Assembly: GCF_002943425.1 (NCBI RefSeq)
Contig: NZ_PTRA01000005.1
Coordinates: 124,001-188,000 of the forward strand
Reading direction: 5' to 3'
Source: Siphonobacter curvatus
GTDB taxonomy: Bacteria > Bacteroidota > Bacteroidia > Cytophagales > Spirosomataceae
Length of the DNA: 64,000 nucleotides
Shown: in pieces, positions 8,132 to 15,955 of the stretch
Position numbering within the stretch: the stretch's first letter is position 1
Layout: each line of letters opens with the position of its first letter
Notes under the pieces: generated by a model
Told to the model about the DNA's origin: nothing
The model's database searches: none
Seen by the model: only the letters and a program-made list of their open reading frames with translations
Translations under genes and position numbers: made by a program

Positions 8132-8401
8132 AACGTTCAACCTTCAACCTATCTGCTTCAAAAGTACGGTCTCTGGCTCGTAATCAAAGGTTAATTCTAT
8201 GAATGGCAGACTTTTTCCTGTCAATTGTATCTTCTACTCGTTAAGCGTTTTAAGGGATTAATTAGTGAACGTTAAAGACCACTTTTCTCGCCCGTGTAAA
8301 GCTTGCTTTGAACCCTTACGCTCACTCTATTCAACGCGTTTACTTCCCAGTTTGAAACTTTTCTATTACCTTGTTTGAGAAGAGAGTAAAGGTACTTTTT
8401 G

Positions 8402-8962
8402 ATGCAGAAAACCATGAGAGCGTTTCGTTTATGGGGTGGATTAATTCTTCTGCTAGGGATAGTATACGGCGTTCAGTACGTCTATCATCGCTGGCAACAG
8501 CCCTGGGATTACGCCTCAGTGACGCCCTCATTAGTGGGCCACTGGTTTGGGCCCTTCAAAGACCCCGATGGTATCCCCAAAACACTCGAACTGGAAATTT
8601 TTAAACCGGAAGTAGATTGGCTGAATCGGAAACGCCGGGGGGGCAATAAGCAAAGCTTTAAAGGAGTCGCCCGAGTAAAGAGTCGGTTAGGTCAGGAGCA
8701 GTACCGACTTGAAGGAGTCGTACGCAATTCTCAACAACAAGCTCTGAGCCGGATCACTTTTTTATTTCAGGATGAAAATACCCGGCTACGTAATAATTTT
8801 AACCTAATGACCGCTGAGGAAGGGGGTACTTGGGAGTCCGATGCCCTGAATCTGACGCTTACGTTCCGGTATATCACCGAAAGTGGAAGTGCCTTCTCCA
8901 GTAGCAATGACCATCGCTACACAACGACGGTTCCGGTTCGTCTGAAACGAATGAGCCCATAA
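8402..8962 (+). CDS. Membrane-anchored hypothetical protein
   Basis: A protein of about 186 residues with one N-terminal hydrophobic helix (about residues 10-27, WGGLILLLGIVYGVQYVY) followed by a soluble domain. The domain begins LVGHWFGPFKDPDG and is rich in beta-strand-like segments, ending RYTTTVPVRLKR. This is the layout of small lipocalin-like or DUF-type domains, but I recognise no family. The frame can be opened at a TTG at 8399; the ATG at 8402 is the natural start. It stands alone, upstream of the cobalamin riboswitch, and nothing ties it to B12. Confidence 0.7.
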   Translation: MQKTMRAFRLWGGLILLLGIVYGVQYVYHRWQQPWDYASVTPSLVGHWFGPFKDPDGIPKTLELEIFKPEVDWLNRKRRGGNKQSFKGVARVKSRLGQEQYRLEGVVRNSQQQALSRITFLFQDENTRLRNNFNLMTAEEGGTWESDALNLTLTFRYITESGSAFSSSNDHRYTTTVPVRLKRMSP

Positions 8963-9034
8963 TCCTGAAGAAATATTGAGCTGAAAAAATAGGCTTAGCT
9001 CTTTGAATCCTGCAAATTGTCGTACTTTCGCGGC

Positions 9035-9265
9035 TCAATCGGTGTCCAGTGGATTATTCATTGGGCTTAAAAGGGAATCCGGTGCAATTCCGGAGCAGTA
9101 CCCGCTGCTGTAAGTTCCGAACGAGTCTAGTGTTTTGAGTTTAGAGTGCAAAACAACTCTAAACCCCAAACTCAAAACTCCCAACATTTCTCATCAAACA
9201 AACCACTGTGCTTTCAAGCATGGGAAGGGGCTGAGAAAGGAACGAGCCAGAAGACCTGCCATTGA
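9035..9265 (+). promoter_or_regulatory. Cobalamin riboswitch with an extended internal hairpin
   Basis: The conserved B12-binding core is clear: AAAAGGGAATCCGGTG followed by AATTCCGGAGCAGTACCCGC and GCTGTAAGT at 9070-9116, and the 3' B12 box GCCAGAAGACCTGCC at 9246-9260. P1 closes between TCAAT (9035-9039) and ATTGA (9261-9265). Between core and B12 box sits an unusually large hairpin: GTTTTGAGTTT (9132-9142) pairs with 9168-9178, and AGAGT with ACTCT (9156-9160), leaving a 7-nt bulge. Downstream, 9280-9360 can form further hairpins that may act as the expression platform; no U-tract follows, so translational control is likely. It precedes a cobalt-type permease and a BtuB-like receptor. Confidence 0.95.
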
Positions 9266-9386
9266 AATCATACCAACGTGCTTTCGGGAAGAAAAGCAGG
9301 AGGCTAGCCTAATCGGTGAGGAGACGCTTGCGTCATCCTCTAGCTTTGTTTTCCCGTAAGCAATAGAATTCATCCGGGAAAACTAC

Positions 9387-10016
9387 ATGATTCATCCTTT
9401 ACTGCTCGATTCGTTTGTACTGGGCATTCAGCACTCTTTCGAACCCGATCACCTGGCGGCTGTTTCCGTCCTGACCAGTGAAAAAAAGAAAGGTCAGCTG
9501 TGGCGGGTAGCCTGGCGGTCTTCGCACTGGGCGTTAGGGCACGCCTTTTCGCTCATTCTCTTTGCCTGCCTGATCTTACTACTTAAATCTCAGCTATCTC
9601 TGGAAGTTGCCTCCTGGGTTGAATACGTGGTAGGGCCATTGATGATTTATCTGGGCATTGTTGCCATTCGTCGTAATTTCAAAAATGATCTGGTCCGCCC
9701 AACGGAGGTATCCAACGCGGCAGCTACACCGCTAAACCGCTCCTTTGGCGTGGGGATGATTCACGGACTAGCCGGTACCGGAGGGGCCTGTACAGTTGCC
9801 CTTACGCTGGCGGCCAAGGACGCTTCCACCGCCGTCTGGATCATCATCATTCAAAGCCTGAGTATTCTACTGGCCATGACCGTCTACGGATGCGTTTTTG
9901 CCTTTTCACTACAAAAAGTAGCCCAGCGAACGGAACGTGTGCTTCGCTGGATGAATTACGTCATTGGCTTTTTTTCGATTGCAGTGGGCATTCTCACGCT
10001 AGTTGATACATTCTAG
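9387..10016 (+). CDS. NiCoT/RcnA-like nickel-cobalt membrane transporter
   Basis: A 209-residue membrane protein of the nickel/cobalt transporter superfamily, with about six hydrophobic helices. The signature metal motif HX4DH is present near the N-terminus (HSFEPDHLAAVSVL, about residues 16-28), and a second conserved GMIHGLAGTGG lies near 128. It is the first gene after a cobalamin riboswitch, so it most likely brings in cobalt for B12 synthesis and is shut off when B12 is plentiful. This is the usual context of HupE/NiCoT-like proteins; no biosynthesis genes are in the window. The BtuB-like gene starts 40 bases after the stop. Confidence 0.85.
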   Translation: MIHPLLLDSFVLGIQHSFEPDHLAAVSVLTSEKKKGQLWRVAWRSSHWALGHAFSLILFACLILLLKSQLSLEVASWVEYVVGPLMIYLGIVAIRRNFKNDLVRPTEVSNAAATPLNRSFGVGMIHGLAGTGGACTVALTLAAKDASTAVWIIIIQSLSILLAMTVYGCVFAFSLQKVAQRTERVLRWMNYVIGFFSIAVGILTLVDTF

Positions 10017-10056
10017 ACTATTGCTTCAGTATTCGTTTACCCTTTATTCATTTTCG

Positions 10057-12198
10057 ATGTTTTCTTCCCCCCAGAAAAAAGGCCTTTGGGCCAGTATGCT
10101 TTTATTGCCTGGACTGACTTACGCTCAAACACCAGCGGATTCGGTGTACGCCCTCCAACCCATTGTGGTAACGGCGACCCGTTCGGAGGTTACCTTAGCC
10201 GAGGTACCCCGCAGTTTACGCGTGATTACTCGTCAGGACATAGCCTTAACTCCTGCTAATGATCTAACGGATATTGCCAAGAAAACCGCTGGCTTACACG
10301 TGATTCAGTATCCGAACCTTTCTTCAGGAATCGGGATTCGCGGTTTTCGGCCCCAGTTTTCGGGATTAAATCAACGCACGCTGTTACTCATCGATGGCCG
10401 TCCGGCGGGAGCCACCAATCTCTCCACCATCTCGCTCAACGGTGTCGAACGCATTGAAGTACTCAAAGGCCCTGCCTCGGCTTTGTACGGATCGCAAGCC
10501 ATGGGCGGCGTGATTAACGTTATCACTCGCCGATCCCAGGGAACGCCCCAGGGGTCCGCGTATGTGGAGTACGGTAGTTTCAAGACCCTGCAGGCGGGTT
10601 TGCAAACGGGAGGGAATCTAACCAAACAACTGGATTATGATTTGTCGTTTGCCTACTTTCAGCGGGCCAATGATTATAAAATTGGGAAGAACAACTGGCT
10701 ACGTAATGCCTTCGATTTTCGCAATGCGGTCAAACATTACGCTAACCAACCGGATGTGGAGGTCGATGACCGTACTGGCGATGGCCAAACCCGGCCGTAT
10801 ACGCAACTCAGTTACTATACCGGAGCCTTGCGACTGGGCTACCAGCTTAGTTCGAAATGGCGGCTGGATGTTCGCGGCGAAACCTTTCAGGCCCGGAATG
10901 TACAGTCGCCCGGCGATATTGCTTACGGCATTACGGAATCCAGCAGTAAGGACGTCGAGCGGGCCTCGGGCGAAGTTGCTTTATCGGGTAATCTGGGGGC
11001 CCATCAGCCGAGTCTGAAAGTGTTCACAGCGGATGAATCGAACACGAATTATACCCTCAATGTTTCCGGCAAACCGGTGGTCCCGTATCGATCTAACCGT
11101 ACCGCCAATGCCTGGACGGGCGTACAAGTCAAGGACGTCTGGACGCTGGGGCAGCACTCATTAGTCGTAGGCTACGATTACCTGAAGGCTTCCACCAAAG
11201 GCCGTCGCTGGTCAGACTTAACGACGGAACGGGCTCCTACGCAGCCGAATTACGCGTTGATTTCTTCAGCCTTTTACGCTCAGGCAAATTTGAAATGGGG
11301 CAAATTGACGCTTCAACCCGGTTTACGGTTTGATCAGATCACGTTTGATGTGCAGGCAACACCTTTGCTGACTACGTATCAACCCGGTAAAAAGACGAAT
11401 CCATTTTTGAGTCCTAGTTTAGCCGCCGGGTACGAGATTCTGCCAAGTGTACGAATCAAAGCCAGTGTAGGACGAGCCTTTGTTACGCCCGATGCCTACA
11501 ACGTAGCCGGGTACTCTGAAGCTCGTACGACGACCGGAAAAATTGCGGTGACGAGCGGTAATCCCGATTTGAAGAATGAAAGCAGCTGGAGCCAGGACGT
11601 AGGGATTTCTTTTGAAGAGAACGGCTTCTACGTCAATGCCACCTATTTCGCTACGCAGGTAAAAGACCAGATTGCCCGAGTGGTTACTGACGTGAATGAA
11701 CCCCTGGGTAATGGCGACGTCATTGTTTCACGGACGCGTTTTGTGAACGCCGCCGACTCGCATATGAACGGTCTGGAAGTCGAAGCGGGCTATGGGAAGG
11801 AAGGCGTTTGGAAGGTATACGCCACTCTGACGTCCATGTTTGAAGCCAAAGAAGTGATTCTAGGAAAAAATGATTCGCGTAGTAGCCGTGATATTGCCAA
11901 CGTAGCCCGGAATCTGGTTTCCTACGGGGCGGAGTATAGTCCGATCAAAAATGTTCGTATGCGACTGACCGGACGTTACGTAGGCTCCCGCAAGGACATT
12001 GACTATACCGATGCCAAAAATCCGGAGATCACGTATGCTCCCTTCATGGTACTCGATGCCGTAGCCATGTATTCGTTCCAGCAGAAACATCGACTGACCC
12101 TGTCCGTTTCGAACCTGACGGACGAAAATTACTACGAAAAGCGGGGTTATAACTTACCGGGGCGTACGGTTTCGTTGCGTTACACGCTGGCGTTCTAG
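10057..12198 (+). CDS. btuB: TonB-dependent outer membrane receptor, BtuB-like
   Basis: A 713-residue TonB-dependent receptor. A signal peptide (MFSSPQKKGLWASMLLLPG, cut near AQ) precedes a TonB-box-like segment QPIVVTATR. The plug domain (about residues 45-150) carries LIDGRPAGATNL and LKGPASALYGSQAMGGVINV; a 22-strand barrel follows, ending in a terminal phenylalanine. It shares the riboswitch transcript with the permease, so a cobalamin or cobinamide substrate is likely; the protein alone does not prove it. The ATG at 10057 starts the signal peptide; upstream frame extension from a TTG at 10003 overlaps the permease and is unlikely. A terminator follows at 12224. Confidence 0.88.
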   Translation: MFSSPQKKGLWASMLLLPGLTYAQTPADSVYALQPIVVTATRSEVTLAEVPRSLRVITRQDIALTPANDLTDIAKKTAGLHVIQYPNLSSGIGIRGFRPQFSGLNQRTLLLIDGRPAGATNLSTISLNGVERIEVLKGPASALYGSQAMGGVINVITRRSQGTPQGSAYVEYGSFKTLQAGLQTGGNLTKQLDYDLSFAYFQRANDYKIGKNNWLRNAFDFRNAVKHYANQPDVEVDDRTGDGQTRPYTQLSYYTGALRLGYQLSSKWRLDVRGETFQARNVQSPGDIAYGITESSSKDVERASGEVALSGNLGAHQPSLKVFTADESNTNYTLNVSGKPVVPYRSNRTANAWTGVQVKDVWTLGQHSLVVGYDYLKASTKGRRWSDLTTERAPTQPNYALISSAFYAQANLKWGKLTLQPGLRFDQITFDVQATPLLTTYQPGKKTNPFLSPSLAAGYEILPSVRIKASVGRAFVTPDAYNVAGYSEARTTTGKIAVTSGNPDLKNESSWSQDVGISFEENGFYVNATYFATQVKDQIARVVTDVNEPLGNGDVIVSRTRFVNAADSHMNGLEVEAGYGKEGVWKVYATLTSMFEAKEVILGKNDSRSSRDIANVARNLVSYGAEYSPIKNVRMRLTGRYVGSRKDIDYTDAKNPEITYAPFMVLDAVAMYSFQQKHRLTLSVSNLTDENYYEKRGYNLPGRTVSLRYTLAF

Positions 12199-12223
12199 GC
12201 TAAGGTAAAACCTTGATTACTGT

Positions 12224-12264
12224 AAAATCCCTCAACCAGTACCTAACGGGTTGGGGGATTTTTG
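12224..12264 (+). terminator. Intrinsic terminator of the B12-uptake operon
   Basis: AAAATCCCTCAACC and GGTTGGGGGATTTTT form a near-perfect stem around an 11-nt loop and end in a T-run, 25 bases after the btuB-like stop. Confidence 0.8.
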
Positions 12265-12319
12265 TTGAACATTGGAAGGAAAAACTATCGATCCATCTTT
12301 CTCAATCATTTGCATATTA

Positions 12320-12360
12320 ATTCTATAAAATGCTCATTAACAGTAGATTATTTATAGAAT
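12320..12360. repeat. 10-bp perfect inverted repeat
   Basis: ATTCTATAAA (12320-12329) and TTTATAGAAT (12351-12360) are exact complements 21 bases apart, in the AT-rich stretch between the btuB terminator and tetR. It may be a second operator or a structured leader; its role is not known. Confidence 0.4.
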
Positions 12361-12420
12361 ATAAATTCTTGTGGACCTGCTCTTTCCAGGCACATTTTTG
12401 AATTTTCAAAAATAATTTTG

Positions 12421-12446
12421 TTTTCTAAAACGTTTGTTTCAGAAAA
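12421..12446. promoter_or_regulatory. Probable TetR operator upstream of tetR
   Basis: An imperfect dyad (TTTCT ... AGAAA) whose right half GTTTCAGAA is the reverse complement of the TTCTGAAAC half-sites at 13072 and 13122 in front of the neighbouring SDR gene. It lies about 35 bases upstream of the TetR start, in the promoter region, which supports autoregulation. Confidence 0.6.
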
Positions 12447-12478
12447 AGACACACCTTTGCAGAGCAATTAGTTGAAGC

Positions 12479-13057
12479 ATGGCAAGAAACGTTGAGTTTA
12501 ACGAGGAAGAAGCAATTCAAAAAGCTACCGATGTCTTTTGGGAAAAAGGCTATCATGGGGCTTCCCTCCGCGATTTAACGGACGCCATGCAAATCAACAG
12601 CAGTAGTCTTTACAATACCATCGGCGATAAGCATCAATTGTTTGTCAAGTGTCTGAAATACTACATTCAGAATAAGCGGGAATTCTTACAAAATCAGTCC
12701 GAACGTGCGGATTCACCGCTGGCGGCTATCATTAATTTCATCGAGGCTGCATCCGAAACAATTATTAAGGACGCCAACGGTTGTCTGGCCGTTAAGACGG
12801 CTTTCGAAGTTTCTCCCAAGGATGATCGTATTCAATCGATTTTGAAAGCGGATAATGATTTCACGCGTAATTATCTGAGTTCATTAGTGAAACAGGCCAT
12901 AAATGACGGTCAGATGGCCGCAACAGAAGACCCCGATTTGCTGGCTGATTTCATCGTCGCGAGTTACACCGGCTGGTATGAACTTCATGTTTTGTATGCT
13001 AATTCAAAGCAAATCAGGAATTTAGCTCAACTTCTGATTCGACAAATTTCATCCTAA
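12479..13057 (+). CDS. TetR/AcrR family transcriptional repressor
   Basis: A 192-residue one-component repressor. The N-terminal helix-turn-helix covers about residues 8-55 (EEEAIQKATDVFWEKGYHGA, then a recognition helix with NSSSLYNTIGDKHQLF). The C-terminal ligand-binding domain resembles the TetR_C group common beside SDR enzymes. The SDR gene follows 94 bases downstream in the same direction. Matching TTCTGAAAC dyads occur in front of both genes, so the protein probably represses itself and the SDR gene until an unknown small molecule binds. Confidence 0.9.
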   Translation: MARNVEFNEEEAIQKATDVFWEKGYHGASLRDLTDAMQINSSSLYNTIGDKHQLFVKCLKYYIQNKREFLQNQSERADSPLAAIINFIEAASETIIKDANGCLAVKTAFEVSPKDDRIQSILKADNDFTRNYLSSLVKQAINDGQMAATEDPDLLADFIVASYTGWYELHVLYANSKQIRNLAQLLIRQISS

Positions 13058-13070
13058 AAATTTTTAACCC

Positions 13071-13094
13071 ATTCTGAAACAAATAATTCAGAAT
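13071..13094. promoter_or_regulatory. Perfect TetR-type operator upstream of the SDR gene (site A)
   Basis: ATTCTGAA (13071-13078) and TTCAGAAT (13087-13094) are exact complements separated by 8 bases. The left arm continues as TTCTGAAACAA, repeated at site B (13121) exactly 50 bases away. It lies about 60 bases before the SDR start. Confidence 0.65.
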
Positions 13095-13120
13095 AATCTG
13101 TGTAGTACTTTTTGGCATCT

Positions 13121-13144
13121 ATTCTGAAACAATCAATTCAAAAA
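13121..13144. promoter_or_regulatory. TetR-type operator half-site upstream of the SDR gene (site B)
   Basis: Repeats ATTCTGAAACAA of site A, with a weaker right arm AATTCAAAA. It lies directly before the SDR ATG at 13152. The 50-base spacing to site A is close to five helical turns, so both sites face the same side of the DNA. Confidence 0.55.
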
Positions 13145-13151
13145 ACAAATC

Positions 13152-13946
13152 ATGGAAAATCAACTTTCGTTTAGTACGGACCTTCGTGGTAAAATCGCTT
13201 TAGTAACGGGGGGTACCAAGGGCATTGGCAAAGCGATTGCGGATCAATTAGCTCAGGCGGGAGCCCAGGTCATCGTAACGGCCCGAAACCGCCCCGCCGA
13301 TTCAGATTCAACCCATTCATTCATAGCAGTCGATCTAACGCAGGCGGATCAGGTCACGCAACTGGCCCAGCAAGTACAGGATACCTATGGAAGAATTGAC
13401 ATCCTCATTGACAACGTCGGCGGCCTTACAACTCCCGGCGGTGGTTTTCAGGCATTAAGTGACCAGGACTGGGAACAGGAACTGCAATTCAACCTACTCG
13501 CCACCATCCGCCTGGATCGGGCCCTGCTGCCGCTCATGCAGAATCAGAAAAGTGGGGTGGTCATTCATATCTCGACGGGAGCCGCTAAACAACCCCTGTG
13601 GAATCTCAATTTAGCTTATTCGGTTTCTAAGGCAGCATTGAACTGTTACAGTAAAGCACTGGCCAATGAAGTAGCCAGTCAGGGAATTCGGGTCGTAGCA
13701 GTTTCGCCCGGAGCGGTAAAAACACCCTTAATGGAGCAATTCCTGGAGGATTTTGCCCGAAACGAAGGGATTCCCTTGGAAGATGCCTTTACTACGGTAA
13801 TGGGTAAAATGAGCGGCGTTCCCTTAGGAAGAATGGCAGAGCCCGAGGAGATCGCTTCACTCGTTCGCTTTTTAGCTTCTCCAGCCGCTTCGTATATCAC
13901 GGGCGTAAATTATAGCATCGACGGCGGAGCGTACCCCATTGCGTAA
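13152..13946 (+). CDS. Short-chain dehydrogenase/reductase (SDR)
   Basis: A 264-residue classical SDR that would use NAD(P)H to reduce or oxidise a carbonyl or alcohol of unknown identity. Visible motifs are the cofactor loop GGTKGIGKA (about residues 21-29), DNVGG in place of the usual NNAG, the catalytic serine in HISTGA, YSVSK (catalytic Tyr and Lys) and the C-terminal YITGVNYSIDGG. The DNVGG variant is common in a subgroup of this family. It is transcribed after, and probably repressed by, the TetR protein. A 17-bp hairpin follows the stop. Confidence 0.9.
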   Translation: MENQLSFSTDLRGKIALVTGGTKGIGKAIADQLAQAGAQVIVTARNRPADSDSTHSFIAVDLTQADQVTQLAQQVQDTYGRIDILIDNVGGLTTPGGGFQALSDQDWEQELQFNLLATIRLDRALLPLMQNQKSGVVIHISTGAAKQPLWNLNLAYSVSKAALNCYSKALANEVASQGIRVVAVSPGAVKTPLMEQFLEDFARNEGIPLEDAFTTVMGKMSGVPLGRMAEPEEIASLVRFLASPAASYITGVNYSIDGGAYPIA

Positions 13947-13958
13947 AAAGTCTCGTTT

Positions 13959-14014
13959 ACGGGTCATCCCCGCCGGGAATATTCAATAAGAATTTCACGG
14001 CGGGGATGACCCGT
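13959..14014. terminator. Long 17-bp hairpin after the SDR gene
   Basis: ACGGGTCATCCCCGCCG (13959-13975) is exactly complementary to 13998-14014, with a 22-base loop. It lies 12 bases after the SDR stop and may terminate transcription, but no T-run follows on either strand. A dispersed palindromic repeat is an alternative. Confidence 0.5.
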
Positions 14015-14222
14015 AGTAGCAGTGTAAGTCTCTGGAAGAAAGAAATCCATTTTCTTCTTACAGACTAAACCTGTTCAAAAAATCATCTAAGGATAACGTC
14101 TATTAACTCAGGAAAAAGAGAGCGTTACTAGAAGTAATGTCCTAAGGCAGAAATTTTAAGTCAAACCAGAACCTATAAATGACAATCTTTGCTAACCCGT
14201 AACTACCTAAGCCCCTTTTTCT

Positions 14223-15203
14223 GTGATCTTCAGCTTTACTGCTTCTGCTGATTTTGATTTTATGACGTACTTTGCCCGGCACATACAGGCAACGGTACAG
14301 AATGACTTGTTAGTTATTCCGGACTATCTCGGGCAGGGGTCCATTCGGAAATTAGCCTTCGGGACGGACTTCAAAATTACCATTCACCGCTATATACTTA
14401 AGGAAGATTTAGTCATCCACCGGAATACCTCCGGCCAGGGAAACGATCTGATTACCGTCTTCTTTTACAACAACGAGCAGGCATTGGAGATCGCTTATAA
14501 TGAGAATACCCAAATACTGTTTTCGCAACGGGACGAATCAGCGATCCAGGTGACGTCAAACGACCTCAGTTCAACGATCCGCTTTCCGGCCCACCAACAG
14601 ATTCATTACGTGGTCGTTGCCATTACGCCGCCTCGGTTGAATGAATTATTAGCCGTCAGTGAGCCTAACTCAGTCCTGCAAACCATTACGGGCAGCGGCA
14701 ATTCTTTCCTGTTTTTTGAACGCATGACCACCGAGACCAAGTTACTACTGAAGAATATGGCCGCGGTGGACATGGAGGATCACCTCAGTAACTTCTACCT
14801 ACAGATCAAAGCACAGGAATTGCTCTATCAGGTTTTTCATACCTTGTCGTTACGGGAGAATACGGCCCACCAAACCGTCAGTAGTATAGATGCGGAAAGG
14901 CTCCTGCACATCCGGACTGAGATCATCAATGATTTGAGCGTACCGCCCGTTATTCGTAACCTGGCACAGGTGGCGGCCATGAGCGAAACCAAGCTAAAAC
15001 AGCTTTTCAAACAAACCTTTGGCACGACCATCTATAATTATTACCAGCAAGCCCGGATGGAAGAAGCCGCTTTTCTATTAAAACAGGGCAAGCATTCCGT
15101 GGGCGAAGTAGGTTACGAGCTGGGGTTTTCTAATTTAAGCCACTTCAGCCGACTGTTTGAAAAGCATTACGGACTAAACCCGAAGCGATACTCGTATTCG
15201 TAA
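14223..15203 (+). CDS. AraC family transcriptional regulator
   Basis: A 326-residue regulator with a poorly conserved N-terminal sensor half and a C-terminal AraC/XylS DNA-binding domain (about residues 225-322). Both helix-turn-helix units are visible: NLAQVAAMSETKLKQLFKQT and SVGEVGYELGFSNLSHFSRL. The longest frame opens with GTG at 14223; an ATG at 14262 (MTYFARHIQ) is an equally good start. The gene at 24528 is a paralogue with the same domain layout. It faces the cupin gene tail to tail (4 bases apart) and lies near an OYE and a quinone oxidoreductase, which are plausible but unproven targets. Confidence 0.85.
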   Translation: MIFSFTASADFDFMTYFARHIQATVQNDLLVIPDYLGQGSIRKLAFGTDFKITIHRYILKEDLVIHRNTSGQGNDLITVFFYNNEQALEIAYNENTQILFSQRDESAIQVTSNDLSSTIRFPAHQQIHYVVVAITPPRLNELLAVSEPNSVLQTITGSGNSFLFFERMTTETKLLLKNMAAVDMEDHLSNFYLQIKAQELLYQVFHTLSLRENTAHQTVSSIDAERLLHIRTEIINDLSVPPVIRNLAQVAAMSETKLKQLFKQTFGTTIYNYYQQARMEEAAFLLKQGKHSVGEVGYELGFSNLSHFSRLFEKHYGLNPKRYSYS

Positions 15204-15207
15204 GACT

Positions 15208-15708
15208 CTACTTATCTAGATAATTAGGTGGAAAGAGTTGCTGACCGTGTTTTTCAGCAATACCCTGTAACCTTTTCAACGTAGCAGCATCCAGTACGGG
15301 TGGCGGTAGAAACTGACCCGTTGCCACCGGTTGACCCACCTCTTCGAAGAATAACTCCAAGCCGGCCGGTACCACCGTGCATAGTAAGTGGGCCGTCTGC
15401 TTCGTCTTGTTTTTGAAGCCGTGTACCACGCCCCCTTTGGGAATACTAATGAAAGATCCTTGGGTTGCTACGTACGTACCAAACTCGGATTTGAATTCTA
15501 CTTCGCCTTCCACTACGTAAAAGGATTCTTCAAAATCCGCATGGGCATGCGGACCGGGTCCGCCGCCCGGAGGAATCAGCATATCAATCGTAGCAAAAGC
15601 TCCGCCCGTGTCTTTTCCGGTAACCAGGATTCGATAGTTGTTACCCGCGACGGAAATACTGTTGCCTGCTTCAGGGGCAATGGTCAATGGTTTGATGTGA
15701 TTTTCCAT
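15208..15708 (-). CDS. Cupin domain protein
   Basis: A protein of about 166 residues with a single cupin barrel. The two motifs are clear: GPGPHAHADFEESFYVVEGE (metal-binding His, His, Glu) and the second with PKGGVVHGFKN (third His). Such proteins range from quercetinase-like dioxygenases to sugar isomerases and sensors, so the reaction cannot be named. The ATG at 15708 (MENHIKPLT) is preferred over an upstream start at 15732. Its promoter faces that of the OYE gene at 15956. Confidence 0.8.
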   Translation of the reverse strand: MENHIKPLTIAPEAGNSISVAGNNYRILVTGKDTGGAFATIDMLIPPGGGPGPHAHADFEESFYVVEGEVEFKSEFGTYVATQGSFISIPKGGVVHGFKNKTKQTAHLLCTVVPAGLELFFEEVGQPVATGQFLPPPVLDAATLKRLQGIAEKHGQQLFPPNYLDK

Positions 15709-15955
15709 TCCAATGGTTTTTAAGTACCCCACAAAGCTCGAGCAATTTTAGGACGGAAAATATTCCGATAGGACCATAAATCAGTCGAATCCGACAAACT
15801 CAGCTTAACGCCTTCCATTCACTTTAACTAAAGCTATCCGAGGCGTAAGGCCATGATACGACTCTGTCGTATTCGACTATTTTTCTGACTTTCTGTGCTA
15901 TTTATAGTTCTGGAGTCCCGCCACCTTTGCTGTATAATCATTCAAACACACAGCA

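Noticed and set aside
9135-9359. 74-codon plus-strand frame after the riboswitch core
   Set aside because: It runs through the riboswitch hairpin and B12 box; the composition follows the RNA structure, not a protein.
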